A stretch of 44,958 nucleotides of DNA from Gnetum montanum (Eukaryota; Streptophyta; Gnetopsida; Gnetales; Gnetaceae): assembly GCA_015680685.1 (NCBI GenBank), contig MNCI01001492.1, forward strand, positions 181,323 to 226,280. The letters are read 5' to 3'. The notes under the pieces are model-generated. The model was not told the origin of the DNA. It was given only the letters and a program-made list of their open reading frames with translations, and did no database searches. A program made the translations under genes and the position numbers. Below are positions 21,646 to 33,500 of the stretch, piece by piece (within the stretch, counting starts at the first letter, position 1; every line of letters starts with the position of its first letter).

Positions 21646-22491
21646 TTCAATTAACATAAAATAAAAAATAAAAAAACAGCAAAAATAATTATAAAATCTT
21701 AAAAATGCCATCACAGAATTCCAAGCCTTGGATCCTTTTATTATACGATCTTAGCATTTTTTTTGAATTAACATGATGCTAATAATTTTTATTTTGTATC
21801 CTATAAATTTTTAGCACTTTTTAAGGCCGGTTCTCATTGTTATGTGTACCTTACCTTAATCACAATTTAATCTCACGGCTCCTATAAATTGAACCCACGA
21901 CCACCTCTCATTTACGTGGATGGGCTTGTACGAAGGACCAATTTCCTTAAGTTTTAGTCCATCCGTGAGGTATATTCTCTTGAAAACCTCCCTTGAAATT
22001 ATTGGTAGTTTGGCCCTTGAAAAAGGTGAAAGTTGATTTCTGTGGTCCTTAGCAACGTTTCACTGTGGCCTTGAGCTTTAAATATATGCCTTGGTCAAAA
22101 CACTACAGGTAAAGAAAGGTACGAAATTCGCACAAAGTAACAGTGGACAGTTACTTTCCATCATTATGTAGAAAAATGCCAAAAAAAAGAAAAGATAAGG
22201 TGGACGTAAGATAAGATGGAGCCCAGTGACTCCATTATTTTCATACAACTCAACGCATTACTTACGGCGCGTTTCTTCCTTGTGTCATTTTCCCTTCACA
22301 TAAATATCTTCGTCCCTTGTGCTCTATGTTGTTCCACGTGGATGTCCGTGCCAAGCAAGGCTGCATAAGAGTTTTTTAAAATTTGGAACACGAGCGGTTT
22401 CTTAATTGATTGGGTGACTCAACACGAGATGTTAATTAGGTGACAGCTGTTAATTGAGTGGATGACAATTATTTTAACCCTCAACAGCTAT
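21646..22491. other. intergenic DNA before LTR element C
   Basis: No gene recognised. Confidence 0.5.
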
Positions 22492-23726
22492 TGATGAATC
22501 ATTCATTGGCTATGTCGATGGGTATGCGTTGATGCATTAATGCATATATGTTGATGCAATGTCTTTTTTCACTTATAAATATGCAGCACTTGTCGCATGT
22601 GAGGCACCTTTTGGTCATTTTGTATAACATCTTATTTGAGTGGCACTGTACCTAGACACAATCAATGAATGACAATAAGATCAAGATTGATTCATATTCA
22701 TTGTAGCACTTTGACTTATAATAGATTTATTTTTAATGCAATGTACTTTCCATGTACTTAGTTAATATTTACATTTCCATGCATATATGTTGATGCAATG
22801 TCTTTTTTCACTTATAAATATGCAGCACCCGGCACATGTGAGGCACCTTTGGTCATTTTGTATAACATCTTATTCGAGTGGCATTGTACTTAGACACAAT
22901 CAATGAATGACAATAAGATCAAGATTGATTCATATTCATTGTAGCACTTTGACTTATAATAGATTTATTTTTAATGCAATGTACTTTCCATGTACTTAGT
23001 TAATATTTACATTTCCATGCATATATGTTGATGCAATGTCTTTTTTCACTTATAAATATGCAGCACCCGTCACATGTGAGGCACCTTTGGTCATTTTGTA
23101 TAACATCTTATTCGAGTGGCATTGTAATTAGACACAATCAATGAATGACAATAAGATCAAGATTGATTCATATTCATTGTAGCACTTTGACTTATAATAG
23201 ATTTATTTTTAATGCAATGTACTTTCCATGTACTTAGTTAATATTTACATTTCCATGCATATTAATTAATTGGCAGAATCAGTGTGACCAATTTCAAGTG
23301 TAAACACATATTTGCTTAGTAATTCCAACAACGTTCTTGCTTGGTTTGCCCAGTAGCATAACACTTAATAATCCCAATAGTGGATACGTGGGTTCAAGAT
23401 ATGTACAGCAAGCTGGGAATAGACACTCATCGCCCTTAGACTAGTTTAGAATTTATCTTCATGTGTTAATTACACTAAATACTTAATTTCTCTATTATAG
23501 TTAGGATTAGCATCAGGCCAAAACAACATCGACTATCATATGCCTTACTTTGGACTAAACTGTATGTGACAAAGCTACCACTAGTCAAAGTGGGAAGACA
23601 ACGTTCTGTGATCAATACTTAACAATCTAGGTGCCATAATTAGTCTCATCCACGAAATTCAATCAGATTTTATGTAAATGCTTATGATTCATATGGTTTG
23701 GTGTAGGGGGTACCTGCCACTCATCA
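22492..23726 (+). repeat. 5' LTR of element C with tripled promoter block
   Basis: A 1235-bp LTR from TGATGAATC to CTCATCA. It aligns with the 3' LTR at 29320-29884 at both ends. It carries three head-to-tail copies of a 238-239-bp block holding the TATA box and presumed R region, which explains most of its extra length. Confidence 0.88.
22541..23255 (+). repeat. three tandem 238-239-bp copies of the LTR TATA/R block
   Basis: Copies at 22541-22779, 22780-23017 and 23018-23255. Each has a TATA box (22574, 22813, 23051) and an AATAAGATC poly(A)-like signal. Copies 2 and 3 are closest: they share GCATTGTA and the shorter CCTTTGGTC that differ from copy 1, so the array grew in two steps. Confidence 0.93.
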
Positions 23727-23727
23727 T

Positions 23728-23745
23728 TGGTGCCATTTCCAGAGA
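23728..23745 (+). other. primer-binding site, element C
   Basis: It directly follows the LTR end CATCA-T. It is a degraded form of TGGCGCCGTTGCCGGGGA, the complement of the tRNA-Asp 3' end used by Athila/Tat elements. The leader after it matches element D. Confidence 0.7.
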
Positions 23746-23878
23746 TGGTGCTAGTTATCTAGATTAGTTATATCATAAGCGATCATTGTAAAAGTATTAA
23801 CAATTTATCTTTTAGAAAATATTAATATTTTAAGTCACACACATTAAAAACATTTCTTCACATAAGACCAATAATGTA

Positions 23879-26690
23879 TTGTATGATAAGAACACTTGTC
23901 GGAGAAATGATGGGATTTATGTTGAAGAGAATTGGAGTGAACAACCTCAATCAGGGGTTTCATATGCTCATTTAGACCCTCACTACGCTCAAAGACTATG
24001 TACAACTAATGCAAAAAATCCTAGAGGAAATGAAGTAAGTCCTAGAACAAGGAGGGCCTCAAGGCCTAGGACCTCCTCTAAACCTAGAAAAGATAAATCA
24101 AGGGATCATGGGAGGAGATATGAGAACCATGGTGATTCTCCTAGTTCACCATCTTCCTCTTCCTCTTCCATGTCTAGTTTTAACGAAAAATGAATGTAGG
24201 TATAGAGATAGAGCTCTACTAAAGGGTCAAAATGAAGATAGAAATAGAACACAAGGATAAGATGGAAGACATCAAACTGAGCATAGACAAGATTATCATA
24301 ATTAGACAAATAGAAATAGAGATTATCAACATGACATGTCTGATACAGATGAACCCTTGTTGGCTACTAGGGGCCCAACACTAACTAGGGAGGTAGTTCA
24401 AATACCTCAAAGGCATCAAAGGAAAGTTGCATCAAACAACTTGATATGGACAATGTTTTTAAATTTAAGAGAGGTTATAATTCTGATCCACAACATCATT
24501 TACAAGCCTTCCATGATGCTTTCACCTTGCAAAATAGTGAATGTAAGTGGCAAAAGCTTAAGCTCTTTCATAGGGCACTCATAGACGAAGGTGAAAGTTG
24601 GTATAGATTGCTAGAATCAAATTCAATCCATCGGTGGTCCACAATGCTAGAAATTTTCAAAAAAAATACCAAACTTATGTGAGAGTGTCTAACCTTAGAA
24701 AACAAGTCTAAGGATGGAAGCAAGAAAAACATGAATTCTTGGATGTGGCCTTAGATAGATACTTTTCGCTACTACATAGATGTCTAGGTTATGATTGCTC
24801 TCAAAAAGGCTAGTTTTTCCACATCATAGATGGGCTTCGTAATCAAACGAGAGAGACCCTTGGGATTTATGCTCAAGGTTGGTTATCCAAATTGAAAGCT
24901 CATTAGATCCAAAGGTTAGTTGAGTAGGTGGCAAAAGAAGAAGGAGAGCTATGTAAATGAGAGAATGTAGAGGAATATAATTGGGACCAAACTCTTCAAA
25001 AGAAGGGGGTCCATATGTATGATGAAACAAAAGAGGCAATTATTGATGAGGTAATTTCACAACAAAATTTTCTAATACAAAAATCTATTGCTGAGCTTGA
25101 GGCAAGGATAGATAAGATGTGGGATTTGATGAATGAAAAAGTCACAACTTATGTGAAAATCATTGAGGATAGGAGGGCAACATAAAAAGAATCAAGTGAT
25201 CAAAATAAGAAGAGAAAAAAGAATTAAGAAATAGGTAGGAACACTTATTGGAAAAAAGGAAAAATAACTGTAGGAGAAGAGGCTATAGACTTAACCATAG
25301 AAGAAGATGATGGATATGACATATGCTAATATGACCATCCAAAGGACTATTGCCCAGTTATGTTACATTTACAAGAGTTTGGGGCTTTTGCTTTGAATTC
25401 CAAGTTTATACCAATGCAAATGCCTAGAAAATTACCTTACCCACAAGGTAATTATAGACAATGATGAGACGCGACATGCACTGTGCCGCGATATCGCGGT
25501 CCGCCGCCATATCTATAAATAAGAGGCGGCACTCCCCTTATTTCCCAATCCTGGCTAGAAGTAGCGAAGCTCTGGCAGATTGATCACTCCAGAGTTAGAA
25601 TTTTTCCCATGCGCTCGCAGTAGGAGTCCTAGAGTGAACGGCTCTTTATTCGAGCAGCTTGTAACCTAAACCCAAGTTGTGTACGGCAATAAAGACGAAC
25701 TTGATTGGATAAACCTTGCAGCACGTGGTTTTATTGTTGTTTATTTACTGCTTTCCTAGTGCGCACAAGTACGACTTGCTTACGAGCGTCTACGGACGTG
25801 TACGGCCAATCAAGGAATCGGCTGCTCATCGCTAGGCTAGAACGTGTATAAGTATGACTTAGTTATGAGCACCCACGCGTGTGTACGGCTAGCTAAGGAA
25901 TCGTCTGCTTATCACACTTAGGCTAAATAGGTGCCTCAGTACGACCACTTCGAGCACTTGCGTTACGTGTGGTGATCCCAGTAACGATTAGCATTTGGTA
26001 AGCCACAGTTGCATAGTTCAGGGTGTGTCCGGTAAGTGGGAACGGATGCTGACGCTAGTTAATTTAGACTTAGGACATTAGTTAGAGTTAGCTTAGTTTC
26101 TCAACCCTTTCCTCTCATAGCTTAGAAGACAAACTTGAAAATACCCAAAAAATCACATACCTCAGACTTGCTTAACCATACACTGTGACACTTACAAGTA
26201 AGCCTGGGAAGACAACGAACGATTAACCCCAAGTGTTTCTTGTGGTGTTAAGGAATTTAGTTTGTGGAGTTCGACCAGATCGCTCGTGCACGCTCGTATT
26301 CGTATGGTTGAGTGTAGGGGTACCTCGCCACTCATCAGACAGTACCAACTGTACTATTCCAATGGGACTTCTTATATGCCTCAACACCATTATCAATCAT
26401 AGTGGCAAATCCTACAATCATGGGAAAGGCCATCATCAAACCAGCAATACCCTTATTACCAGCTGGACCTGTATGAGTACTATGTTCAACAACTTGTTTC
26501 TCCAAATGGTTATAGTTCCTCTTCCTCAAATCACTAGTACCACTCCCAAATATCATCAACCTGTGGCATCTCTTGTGGGATCACCATCTCAAACCTCTTA
26601 TCCTCTGTCGCATCCTCAACATTCTCTTACTTCCCTCCAACATATGTCACCAACAACAACACGAAAGGATTGACACCACAAACTTAATGG
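23879..26690 (+). pseudogene. gag of element C, degenerate, split by a solo LTR
   Basis: Gag packages element RNA into virus-like particles. From 23879 a frame with an Arg/Ser-rich, poly-Ser segment aligns with element D's gag N-terminus (shared GVSYxH). From 24336 PLLATR leads into the capsid-like Retrotrans_gag region with QHHLQAF, KLKLF, ESWYR and RWSTMLE, matching element E. It carries scattered stops, including the shared one at 24925-24927, then a degraded zinc knuckle with YDHPKDYCP near 25331-25361. Solo LTR 25462-26337 follows, and a Tyr/Gln/Pro/Ser-rich tail resumes at 26338. No protease or RT follows. Confidence 0.8.
25462..26337 (+). mobile_element. solo LTR, E family, nested in element C
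   Basis: An 876-bp LTR running from TGATGAGAC to CTCATCA, flanked by GACAA (25457-25461) and GACAG (26338-26342), a 5-bp target duplication with one change. It has the palindrome CCGCGATATCGCGG near 25484, TATAAATA at 25514 and AATAAAGAC near 25690. The interrupted gag frame resumes on its right side, confirming insertion into gag followed by LTR-LTR recombination. Confidence 0.9.
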
Positions 26691-26699
26691 AAGAGTGCC

Positions 26700-28816
26700 A
26701 CTTGTGCTATGAAGATACATGTAAATGATAATGTTAGTAGATCTCAACTAAAGTCTTAGAAACATCCTTTCTTTAGAATAGTTTCCTCACATGGGCATAA
26801 AACTCGTAGACCTATTAGCTCATTAAAACCAACACAAGGCCAATTTGGTGTAGCACCCTTCCTCATTAGAACAATATCTCCTAATCATACATAAAAACCA
26901 ACAACCATCACCACTCTAGCACAAGATGTAAAGGATGAACCTATCACTATGAAGAGACATAAAAATCCATGCATCACTAACAATGATAAAGGGTGCCGTT
27001 GTGGGCTGAAAGTTTAAAATATTAATACAACCCCTATACCAACCCACATCAAAGTTAAGAAACAAGTGTGTGAGCAAAAAAAAGTCTACACAATAGCTAC
27101 TAAAATAGAAGATACACAATGGCTTGAAAATAAGAGTATAAAACTATTTGAAAGATGCATGGAATCATCCAACCCAGTTATTAGCTCTTGTCCCACCTTT
27201 AAGCCTAGTCGCGGGGGAGATGCCCTATCTTAAATCAAGAACTACTAAGTGTTTTTCACCCTATTTCTTCAAAGATTTTTCGATTCTTAATATGTTTTCT
27301 ATTTCTTGTTACTTTTCTTTTCTTTATAATTTTCTCTTTTCTTAAGCCATTTTTCCTTATGTTTTATGAATGTCTTCTATGCTTTTGTTAATAATATTGC
27401 CAGTCATGATGTAGAAGTCAACACCATGTGTTGGGTTTTTGTGCTATGCTATCAAGATTATTGGGTAAATAATTGTGTAAAGCAGTGAGATCACATCATC
27501 CATCCCTCCAGTTATCTAAATAAAAGGTCTTTATCATGATAACAATATGGTTCTTCTTACATAAAACTAAAATCAATTGATGATAATTGTGCCTCAAAGA
27601 AAGAGGGAAAGACCAAGTGGGAATGGTAAATGGTGTGATCTCAAGGGGATTTGTTAGGTTCTCTTCTTAACTTCATTCTTGTGGTTTATGGCTTCTCTAA
27701 GAATGTATTATCTATTCTATCATTGACCAATAAATAGAAGCGATGTCTTTGCATGGTGTGGTTCCCATTGATTCAAAAAAGAAAAAAAAACAATGGAAAT
27801 TCAAAGCACACCCCTTAGACATAATAATGGGCTATAAGCATTGGTTATGGGGCTAGAAAGACATGTTACCCATGCTTGAAGGCACCATTCTAACTAAGGC
27901 CTTCCTTCTTTCTTGTCTTTTCTTTTCTTTTTAAAGCGATGATCATTCTTTGTGGTTGTTATGGACTCATGATGGTAGGTGGGAAGGAACAAATCAATGC
28001 AAAGTCACTGTTAATAGTATGGAATTGGTATGAAACTTGGATGGATAGGTATGATGGTCATTTTAATCGTAGTTAACACAAGAACCTATTGTGAAGATGG
28101 TAAAGTACCTTACATCCTAATCTCTGCAATCCCTTCTCACCTCATTGCTGTATTTAGTTATGAACCTTTTGGTTTTGTATAGTATAGTGTAACATTCCAA
28201 CCATGGTAGTTGTGTGTTGTTTGGAACAAAGGCATTGTCTACATTTAACTTCTAAGGTGCCCACAGACATTTATAAAAGTGGTTATGCAAGGGCATTATG
28301 GCAGAAGCCTCCTTTGGAGAGGACCCACTTGCATAACTTTTGTTGATCATGGCTTTGAATAAAACCTCACATCTTCCAAGAACATCATTGACGACTTCTT
28401 TGAATTTATGCATAATTTTGGGACTACTTCTCGTTAATTTCAACTAATGTTTCCTACTTTTCTATTCAAATATCCTTCAAATTCAATATTTCTTGGCCAT
28501 CTTCTACATTAGATTTTTGGTTTAATTGTTTGAAAACTTGTGCACTTTGAAGTTATGCTCATTAATCGTGGGGGCTATAGATGTAATTTTTGAAATTGTT
28601 CTAACATCCTATTTTCGAACATTATGGTAACTAATAGTAATTGATGAAAATAATGTGAACAACTTGATGATTTTAGTTACCTCATAGCCTTGGGAATAGT
28701 ACCTTGTCATCATCTTGTGCTTAAATGCTAACCTTTGAAGCTAACTAAGGGATTTGAAAAGGGTTAATTATAAAGGAAAATTTACCAAACTAATGTTGAT
28801 TCTTTTGTGATTGCAA
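26700..28816 (+). other. conserved non-coding block of element C
   Basis: No long open frame and no pol motifs. Several segments match element D in the same order: around 27440 (GCTATCAAG), 27850 (AGAAAGACATG...CCATGC), 28121 (TCTCTGCAATCCCTTCT, also at 34933), and 28262-28340 (GGTTATG[C/T]AAGGGCAT...CCACTTGC). Their order and spacing are similar in both elements. Confidence 0.6.
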
Positions 28817-29160
28817 GTGATGCTAAAAGGAAAGCCTAAGGTGGAAGGTTGGTTGCAAGGAAAGGAAACATGACCAAGAGAAGGACAAAGGAGGATATGG
28901 CCATGGACAAATAGTAGAACATACAAGGATTAAGGCTCAAACATCACATGTTTGTGAAGATCCATGGGATGATAAGAAGAAATTTCAGTCCATCCTTCAA
29001 AAATGTTTTGCATAAACAGAGAAGCATCAACATCATAATCAAGGTTGGAAGTTTGCCACTGCTAGCAACAATGAGAAAATTCATCATCAACAGATTTTTG
29101 AAGATCTCTGCAAATTTTGTAAACTTCAATGTCTATCTAGTCTTTTTTTCATTTTTTCAT
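28817..29160 (+). pseudogene. ORF2 stub of element C
   Basis: It begins with an ATG near 28818 after TGTGATTGCAAG, the counterpart of the ORF2 start in element D. It reads a short Lys/Gly-rich piece with early stops. The body present in D (about 2.5 kb) is missing, apparently by internal deletion. Confidence 0.4.
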
Positions 29161-29319
29161 TTTGTAATACATCCACTTGAGTAAAATTTTGTAATGTGGC
29201 ACTTAGAGTTAGCTAGTAGTTAGTGTTAGTCAATAATCCCATACATTTCCAATTTTGTAAAGAAAGCTCAGCCTTATCCAGTTAACTCAAGGACGAGTTT
29301 TTAGTCAGTCATGGTGGTA

Positions 29320-29884
29320 TGATGAATCATCAGTTGGTTGTGTCGATGGGTATGCATGAACACATCCTTGTTGATGCATCCTCATTGACACATATGTTGA
29401 TGCACATGTATCACTGTAACATCTTTTCTCACCTATAAATATGCAAGCACTCACTGCATAACCATGTATTTGCTTGGTAATTCTAGCAACATTATTTCTT
29501 GGTTCGCCCAGTAGCATAATGCTTGGTAATCTTGGTAGTGGATACCTGGGTTTAGGATGTGGACAGTAAGCTGGGAACGAATACTCATTGTCCTTAGGCT
29601 AGCTTAGAATTTATCTTCCTGTGTTAATTAGATTAAATACTTAATTTCTCTATTATCTTTAGGACTAGCATTGGGCCAAAATAACATCAACTATCATATG
29701 GTCCACTTTAGGCTAAACCATACATGACAAAGCTACCACTAGTCCAAGCGGGAAGACAATGTCCTATGATCAATGCTTAATAATCTAGGTGCCACAACAA
29801 GTCCCATCCACAAAATTCAAACAAATCATGCATGAATGCTTATGATTCATATGGTTGGTTATAGGAGGTACACACTGCTCATCA
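29320..29884 (+). repeat. 3' LTR of element C
   Basis: 565 bp from TGATGAATC to CTCATCA, with a TATA box at 29434-29441. Compared with the 5' LTR it lacks most of the block after the TATA box, the very block that is tripled there. Just upstream, GGACGAGTT and GGTGGTA match the region before D's 3' LTR and include a weak polypurine tract. Confidence 0.85.
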
Positions 29885-30122
29885 CCTACTATGTACAAAA
29901 TTATATGATCTAATAAAGATGTAACAAATTGTTAGAACATATGCAAGAAATGATTATTTTAAGTTAATGCAAGTGATAGTTTAAGATTCCTCAATGCTTG
30001 TTAGGTATAAAATGACATGACCTAAAAAATAGGTAATAAATTATTTATAATACTAAAAGTTAAATGGTCTCAAAGGTATTACATAAGCAACAACAAATTA
30101 TGGACTTTCTTTCTTCAATTAT
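29885..30122 (+). repeat. spacer between C and D: units of an older tandem repeat
   Basis: 30005-30100 aligns without gaps to 39883-39978, on the far side of element D, at roughly 70 percent identity (shared AATAATACTAAAAGT-like core). An earlier partial unit lies at about 29890-29940. D appears to have inserted into this repeat. Confidence 0.6.
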
Positions 30123-30995
30123 TGATGAATCGTAGTTTGCCAGGCCCTAATATCAGATACTTGATATCGGGTATGCGATATTGCAACTTGGATAATGATA
30201 TCGAATACATGATATCATGATTCCTGTGTAGGCCTATAAATATAGTACTTAGGAACACGAGAAGGGAGTCTCTTGGTAAGTTTTAGGGTAGAGTTGTTTT
30301 GTCAGTTTTCAGTTAGTTTTCAGTTCCTATCCCAAGTGCGCACACAAAGTGTGATGCTGTAATTGTACAGAACCTTTGTTCGAGTGTGACGTACTTGGAC
30401 ACGCACACAATCGACAATAAAGATCGAGGTTACTCCATCATTGCAACATTCACTTAGCTTTTTAATTGTTTAATTATTAATTGTTAATTATTATTTATTT
30501 TTTTCTTGGTTTATATTTCCTTTATCATCACTTGACTATTCCTATTATTAATGTGGAATGAGTACATCTTAATCATGAACATTTAAGTGTAACTACTTGG
30601 TAACCTAGTAGCGTATCTAGTAGTGCTTCAGTAGTTTACACTTGGTAATCCCAGAAGTAGTACACAAGGTCCAAGATATGTAGGGATGATTAAAGACAGA
30701 TGCTCATCGCACTTAGGCTAGCTTAGAATTTATTTTCCATCGTCTATTAGTTCACTCAAGTTAATTCCCATCGACTTTAGGAGTAGCATAATAATTAGGA
30801 ATCACATCATACACCTCACTTTAGACTAAACCATACGTGACAAAGAAAATACTAGTCTAGGTGGGAAGACAGTGAACTATGATCAATGTGTAACTATCTA
30901 GGTGTCACAACTAGCTCATCTGCAAAGTTTGACCAGATCGTGCGTACACGTTTGTATTCTTATGGTTGAGTGTAGGGGTACCTAGCCTCTCATCA
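30123..30995 (+). repeat. 5' LTR of element D
   Basis: TGATGAATC to CATCA. U3 holds a chain of GATATC/AATATC-like motifs (about 30148-30216), TATAAATATA at 30235-30244 and an AATAAAGATC poly(A) signal near 30414. U5 ends with GTAGGGGTACCTAGCC, shared in near-identical form by the E family. Confidence 0.92.
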
Positions 30996-30996
30996 T

Positions 30997-31014
30997 TGGC
31001 ATCATTGCCGGGGA
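30997..31014 (+). other. primer-binding site, element D
   Basis: TGGCATCATTGCCGGGGA begins two bases after the LTR end. It differs from the tRNA-Asp complement TGGCGCCGTTGCCGGGGA by three transitions. Confidence 0.82.
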
Positions 31015-31128
31015 TGGTGCTAGTTATCTAGATTAGTTATATCATACAAGATCGTTGTAACAAAGTATTAATGATATATCTTTTAGAAAAGAGATTAATT
31101 TCAATTAAGTCACACACAATTCACAACA

Positions 31129-33500
31129 ATGTCTCTCTCACAAGAAAATGTTAACATAACATCTAGCAAGGCAATTCATTGGAGAACCAACGAAATTTAT
31201 GACGATGAAGAAGTTTGGAGTACGCAATTTTATGTAGGTGTTTCATATGTTCATGGACACCCCAACGATACTCAAGAACTCTTGTCATCCAACTCAGACA
31301 CCTCTAGTAAAGATGGGACATCCCATAGAACGAGGGGGCCCATAAGGCCTAGGACCTTCTCAATGATTAGTAAGAGTACATCAGGGGATGATTGGGAGAC
31401 TTACAAAAGTCATGAAAAGTCTTCTAATTATCTCTCTTCCTCTACTCCTTCAACATCAGGTCATGACACAGATGACTATTTCTCAAGGGGTCAGCATAGG
31501 AATAAAAATTGAACCTATGGGCACAGTCAGGAATGCCAACATGAACAAAGACAACATCATCCCAACTCACAAACTCATAACCTACTTAGTGATGATGAAC
31601 CCTTGCTGGAAACTAAGAGCCTAATGCATATAATAGAGGCTATTAAAATATCTTGTAGGCATCGTAAGGAAACTCATTTACCTAGGATTTATTTAAACAA
31701 CTTTTCCAAGTTCTCAGGGGGCTATGATTTAGATCCATAGCATCATTTGCAAGCCTTCTACAATGCTTGTGCATGGAAAACATTGATAATGGATGGAAAA
31801 AACTTAAGTTCTTTCCTATGACACTCGTTGTCCAAGCAAAAGTATGGTATAGATCCTTAAAGCTGAAATCAATTGGCCATTGGTTGACAATGGTAGAACT
31901 CTTCAATGAAAGATATCAAACTAGTGCAAGAGTGTCAACCTTGAGGAGACAAATCCAAGAATGGAAACAAGGGCAACATGAACCCTTAGACATGGCCTTA
32001 GAAAGATATTATTCATTGCTAAACTAATGCCTAGGCCATGAGTTCTCCGAGGAAAGGCTAATGTATCACATCATGGATAGGGCTCCATAATAAAATAAGG
32101 GAAACCCTAGGGATGTATGCCCTAGGTTAACTATATGAACTACAAACCCACCAATTCCAAGAGCTTATTAAGTAGGTAGCGAAAGAAGAAGGAGAAATAG
32201 CCAAATGGGAGAATGTTGAAAGATCTCAACAGGACCAAAATCTCAAAATAGCAAAGGTCCATAATCATGAAGAGGAGAAATCAACTCATCTAAAGGAGGT
32301 GGAATCATCTCCATCTTTGCCAATACTAAAGTCACTAGATGAAATTGAGGCAAAGATCAATAAGATGATAGAATGGATACATGAAAAATGTGGAGAATAT
32401 GCAAATATCATTAGAGGTAGAACCATGCAAGATTACTCTGACAACTAGAACAAACAGAGGATGCCAAACTTAGAAATAGGACAGAACACCATTCAACAAG
32501 TGGAAAGAAGGGTTGATGAAAATAAGGATAGGAGCTCAATTACAAATCATACGTATCAATGTGATGTTTGCTTGTACGATCACCCCAAAGGCCAATGCCT
32601 AATTTTATCACATTTACATGAGCATTGGGAAGGAATGCTACATCCAAATTTCATACAGAAGTATCATGTTCAACCATAGTGGCAAAATCCCCAATTGTAG
32701 GGGAGGCCACCGTTAAACTAGCCACACCCATCGTACCATTCAAAACCAAGCACTTATTATGTTCAACGCCCTATTTCTCAAACTAGATCAACATCCTCTA
32801 CTTCACCTCATCGTTATCATTCTCTTGAGTACTATCAACCCATGTCCTCTTTCATGGAATCACCACCTTATGTTCCTTACACTTCTCCTCACCCTCAATA
32901 TTCTTATCCTTCACCTCCTCCTACATTACCACCAGTTGTACTAGAAGGTTTTGTACCATAGCACCAACCCCTAAACGTTACTTATGCTGCTACTATCTAC
33001 AGCCATGGAAGTCCTCCACAATGTCAAAAGCGTCCTTTCTTTAGGCATGATTGTAGAAAGAGACAACATAGTTCTGAAACAACTGCATCTTCCAAATTAG
33101 CATAAGCCCAACATTGTGATGCACCTTCTTCCTTGAACTCAATGCCTCCTGTTACCTCATCTGGGCCATCAATTAATTCTCCAACAACCATGTGACCGAA
33201 TGGATATAACCATATAGGGAAACATACCGATCCTTGCATACTATCTTATGATCATGGGTGCCATAGTGGGTTAGCTCCTTATCACATGACCACATCTTCT
33301 AATCTACCCTACTATGCCTACTTCAATCAAGTGTGTGAACCCCAATTTGTATACATTCCTACCACCAGACCAAAAGACACTAAGTGGTTTGGATATGACC
33401 AAACCCCAATATTTCCAACATGCATGGATCCAAACTTTCCATTTATTAATTCTCGCCATGATTCAAAGTTTAGTCAGGGGGGATATCCCCTATTCTAATA
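31129..33500 (+). pseudogene. gag of element D, degenerate
   Basis: It starts at ATG 31129 with 127 open codons (Ser/Thr-rich, with GVSYVHGHP). Past that it continues through frame changes into the capsid-like part (HHLQAFYNAC near 31740, RSLKLKSIGHW near 31850, QIQEWKQGQHEPLD near 31950). A TAG at 31738 stands where element E has CAA for Gln. The stop shared by all three copies is at 32173-32175. Beyond it lie a Glu/Lys-rich stretch, a zinc knuckle CDVC...H...C of CX2CX3HX4C form (about 32560-32600), and a Pro/Tyr/Ser-rich C-terminal tail to about 33500. No protease follows. Confidence 0.8.

Larger units (their letters stand above)
22492..29884 (+). mobile_element. LTR retrotransposon C, pol-less, Athila/Tat-like
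   Basis: Full-length but old element: 5' LTR 22492-23726, primer-binding site, gag from 23879, non-coding block, ORF2 stub, 3' LTR 29320-29884. Both LTRs begin TGATGAATCAT and end CATCA. The flanking pentamers GCTAT and CCTAC agree at three of five positions, so the target duplication is decayed or absent. No integrase, protease or RT sequence was found between gag and the 3' LTR. A solo LTR of the E family sits inside gag. It shares its plan, leader and 3' region with element D, which starts 238 bp further on. Confidence 0.85.

Noticed and set aside
22541-23255. Satellite DNA or CRISPR-like array
   Set aside because: Only three long units and no spacers; it lies wholly inside an LTR and contains that LTR's TATA box, so it is a local duplication.
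26233-26673. A 146-codon frame beginning inside a solo LTR
   Set aside because: It crosses the LTR boundary at 26337 by chance. The gag continuation lies in another frame and is Tyr/Gln/Pro-rich as in D.
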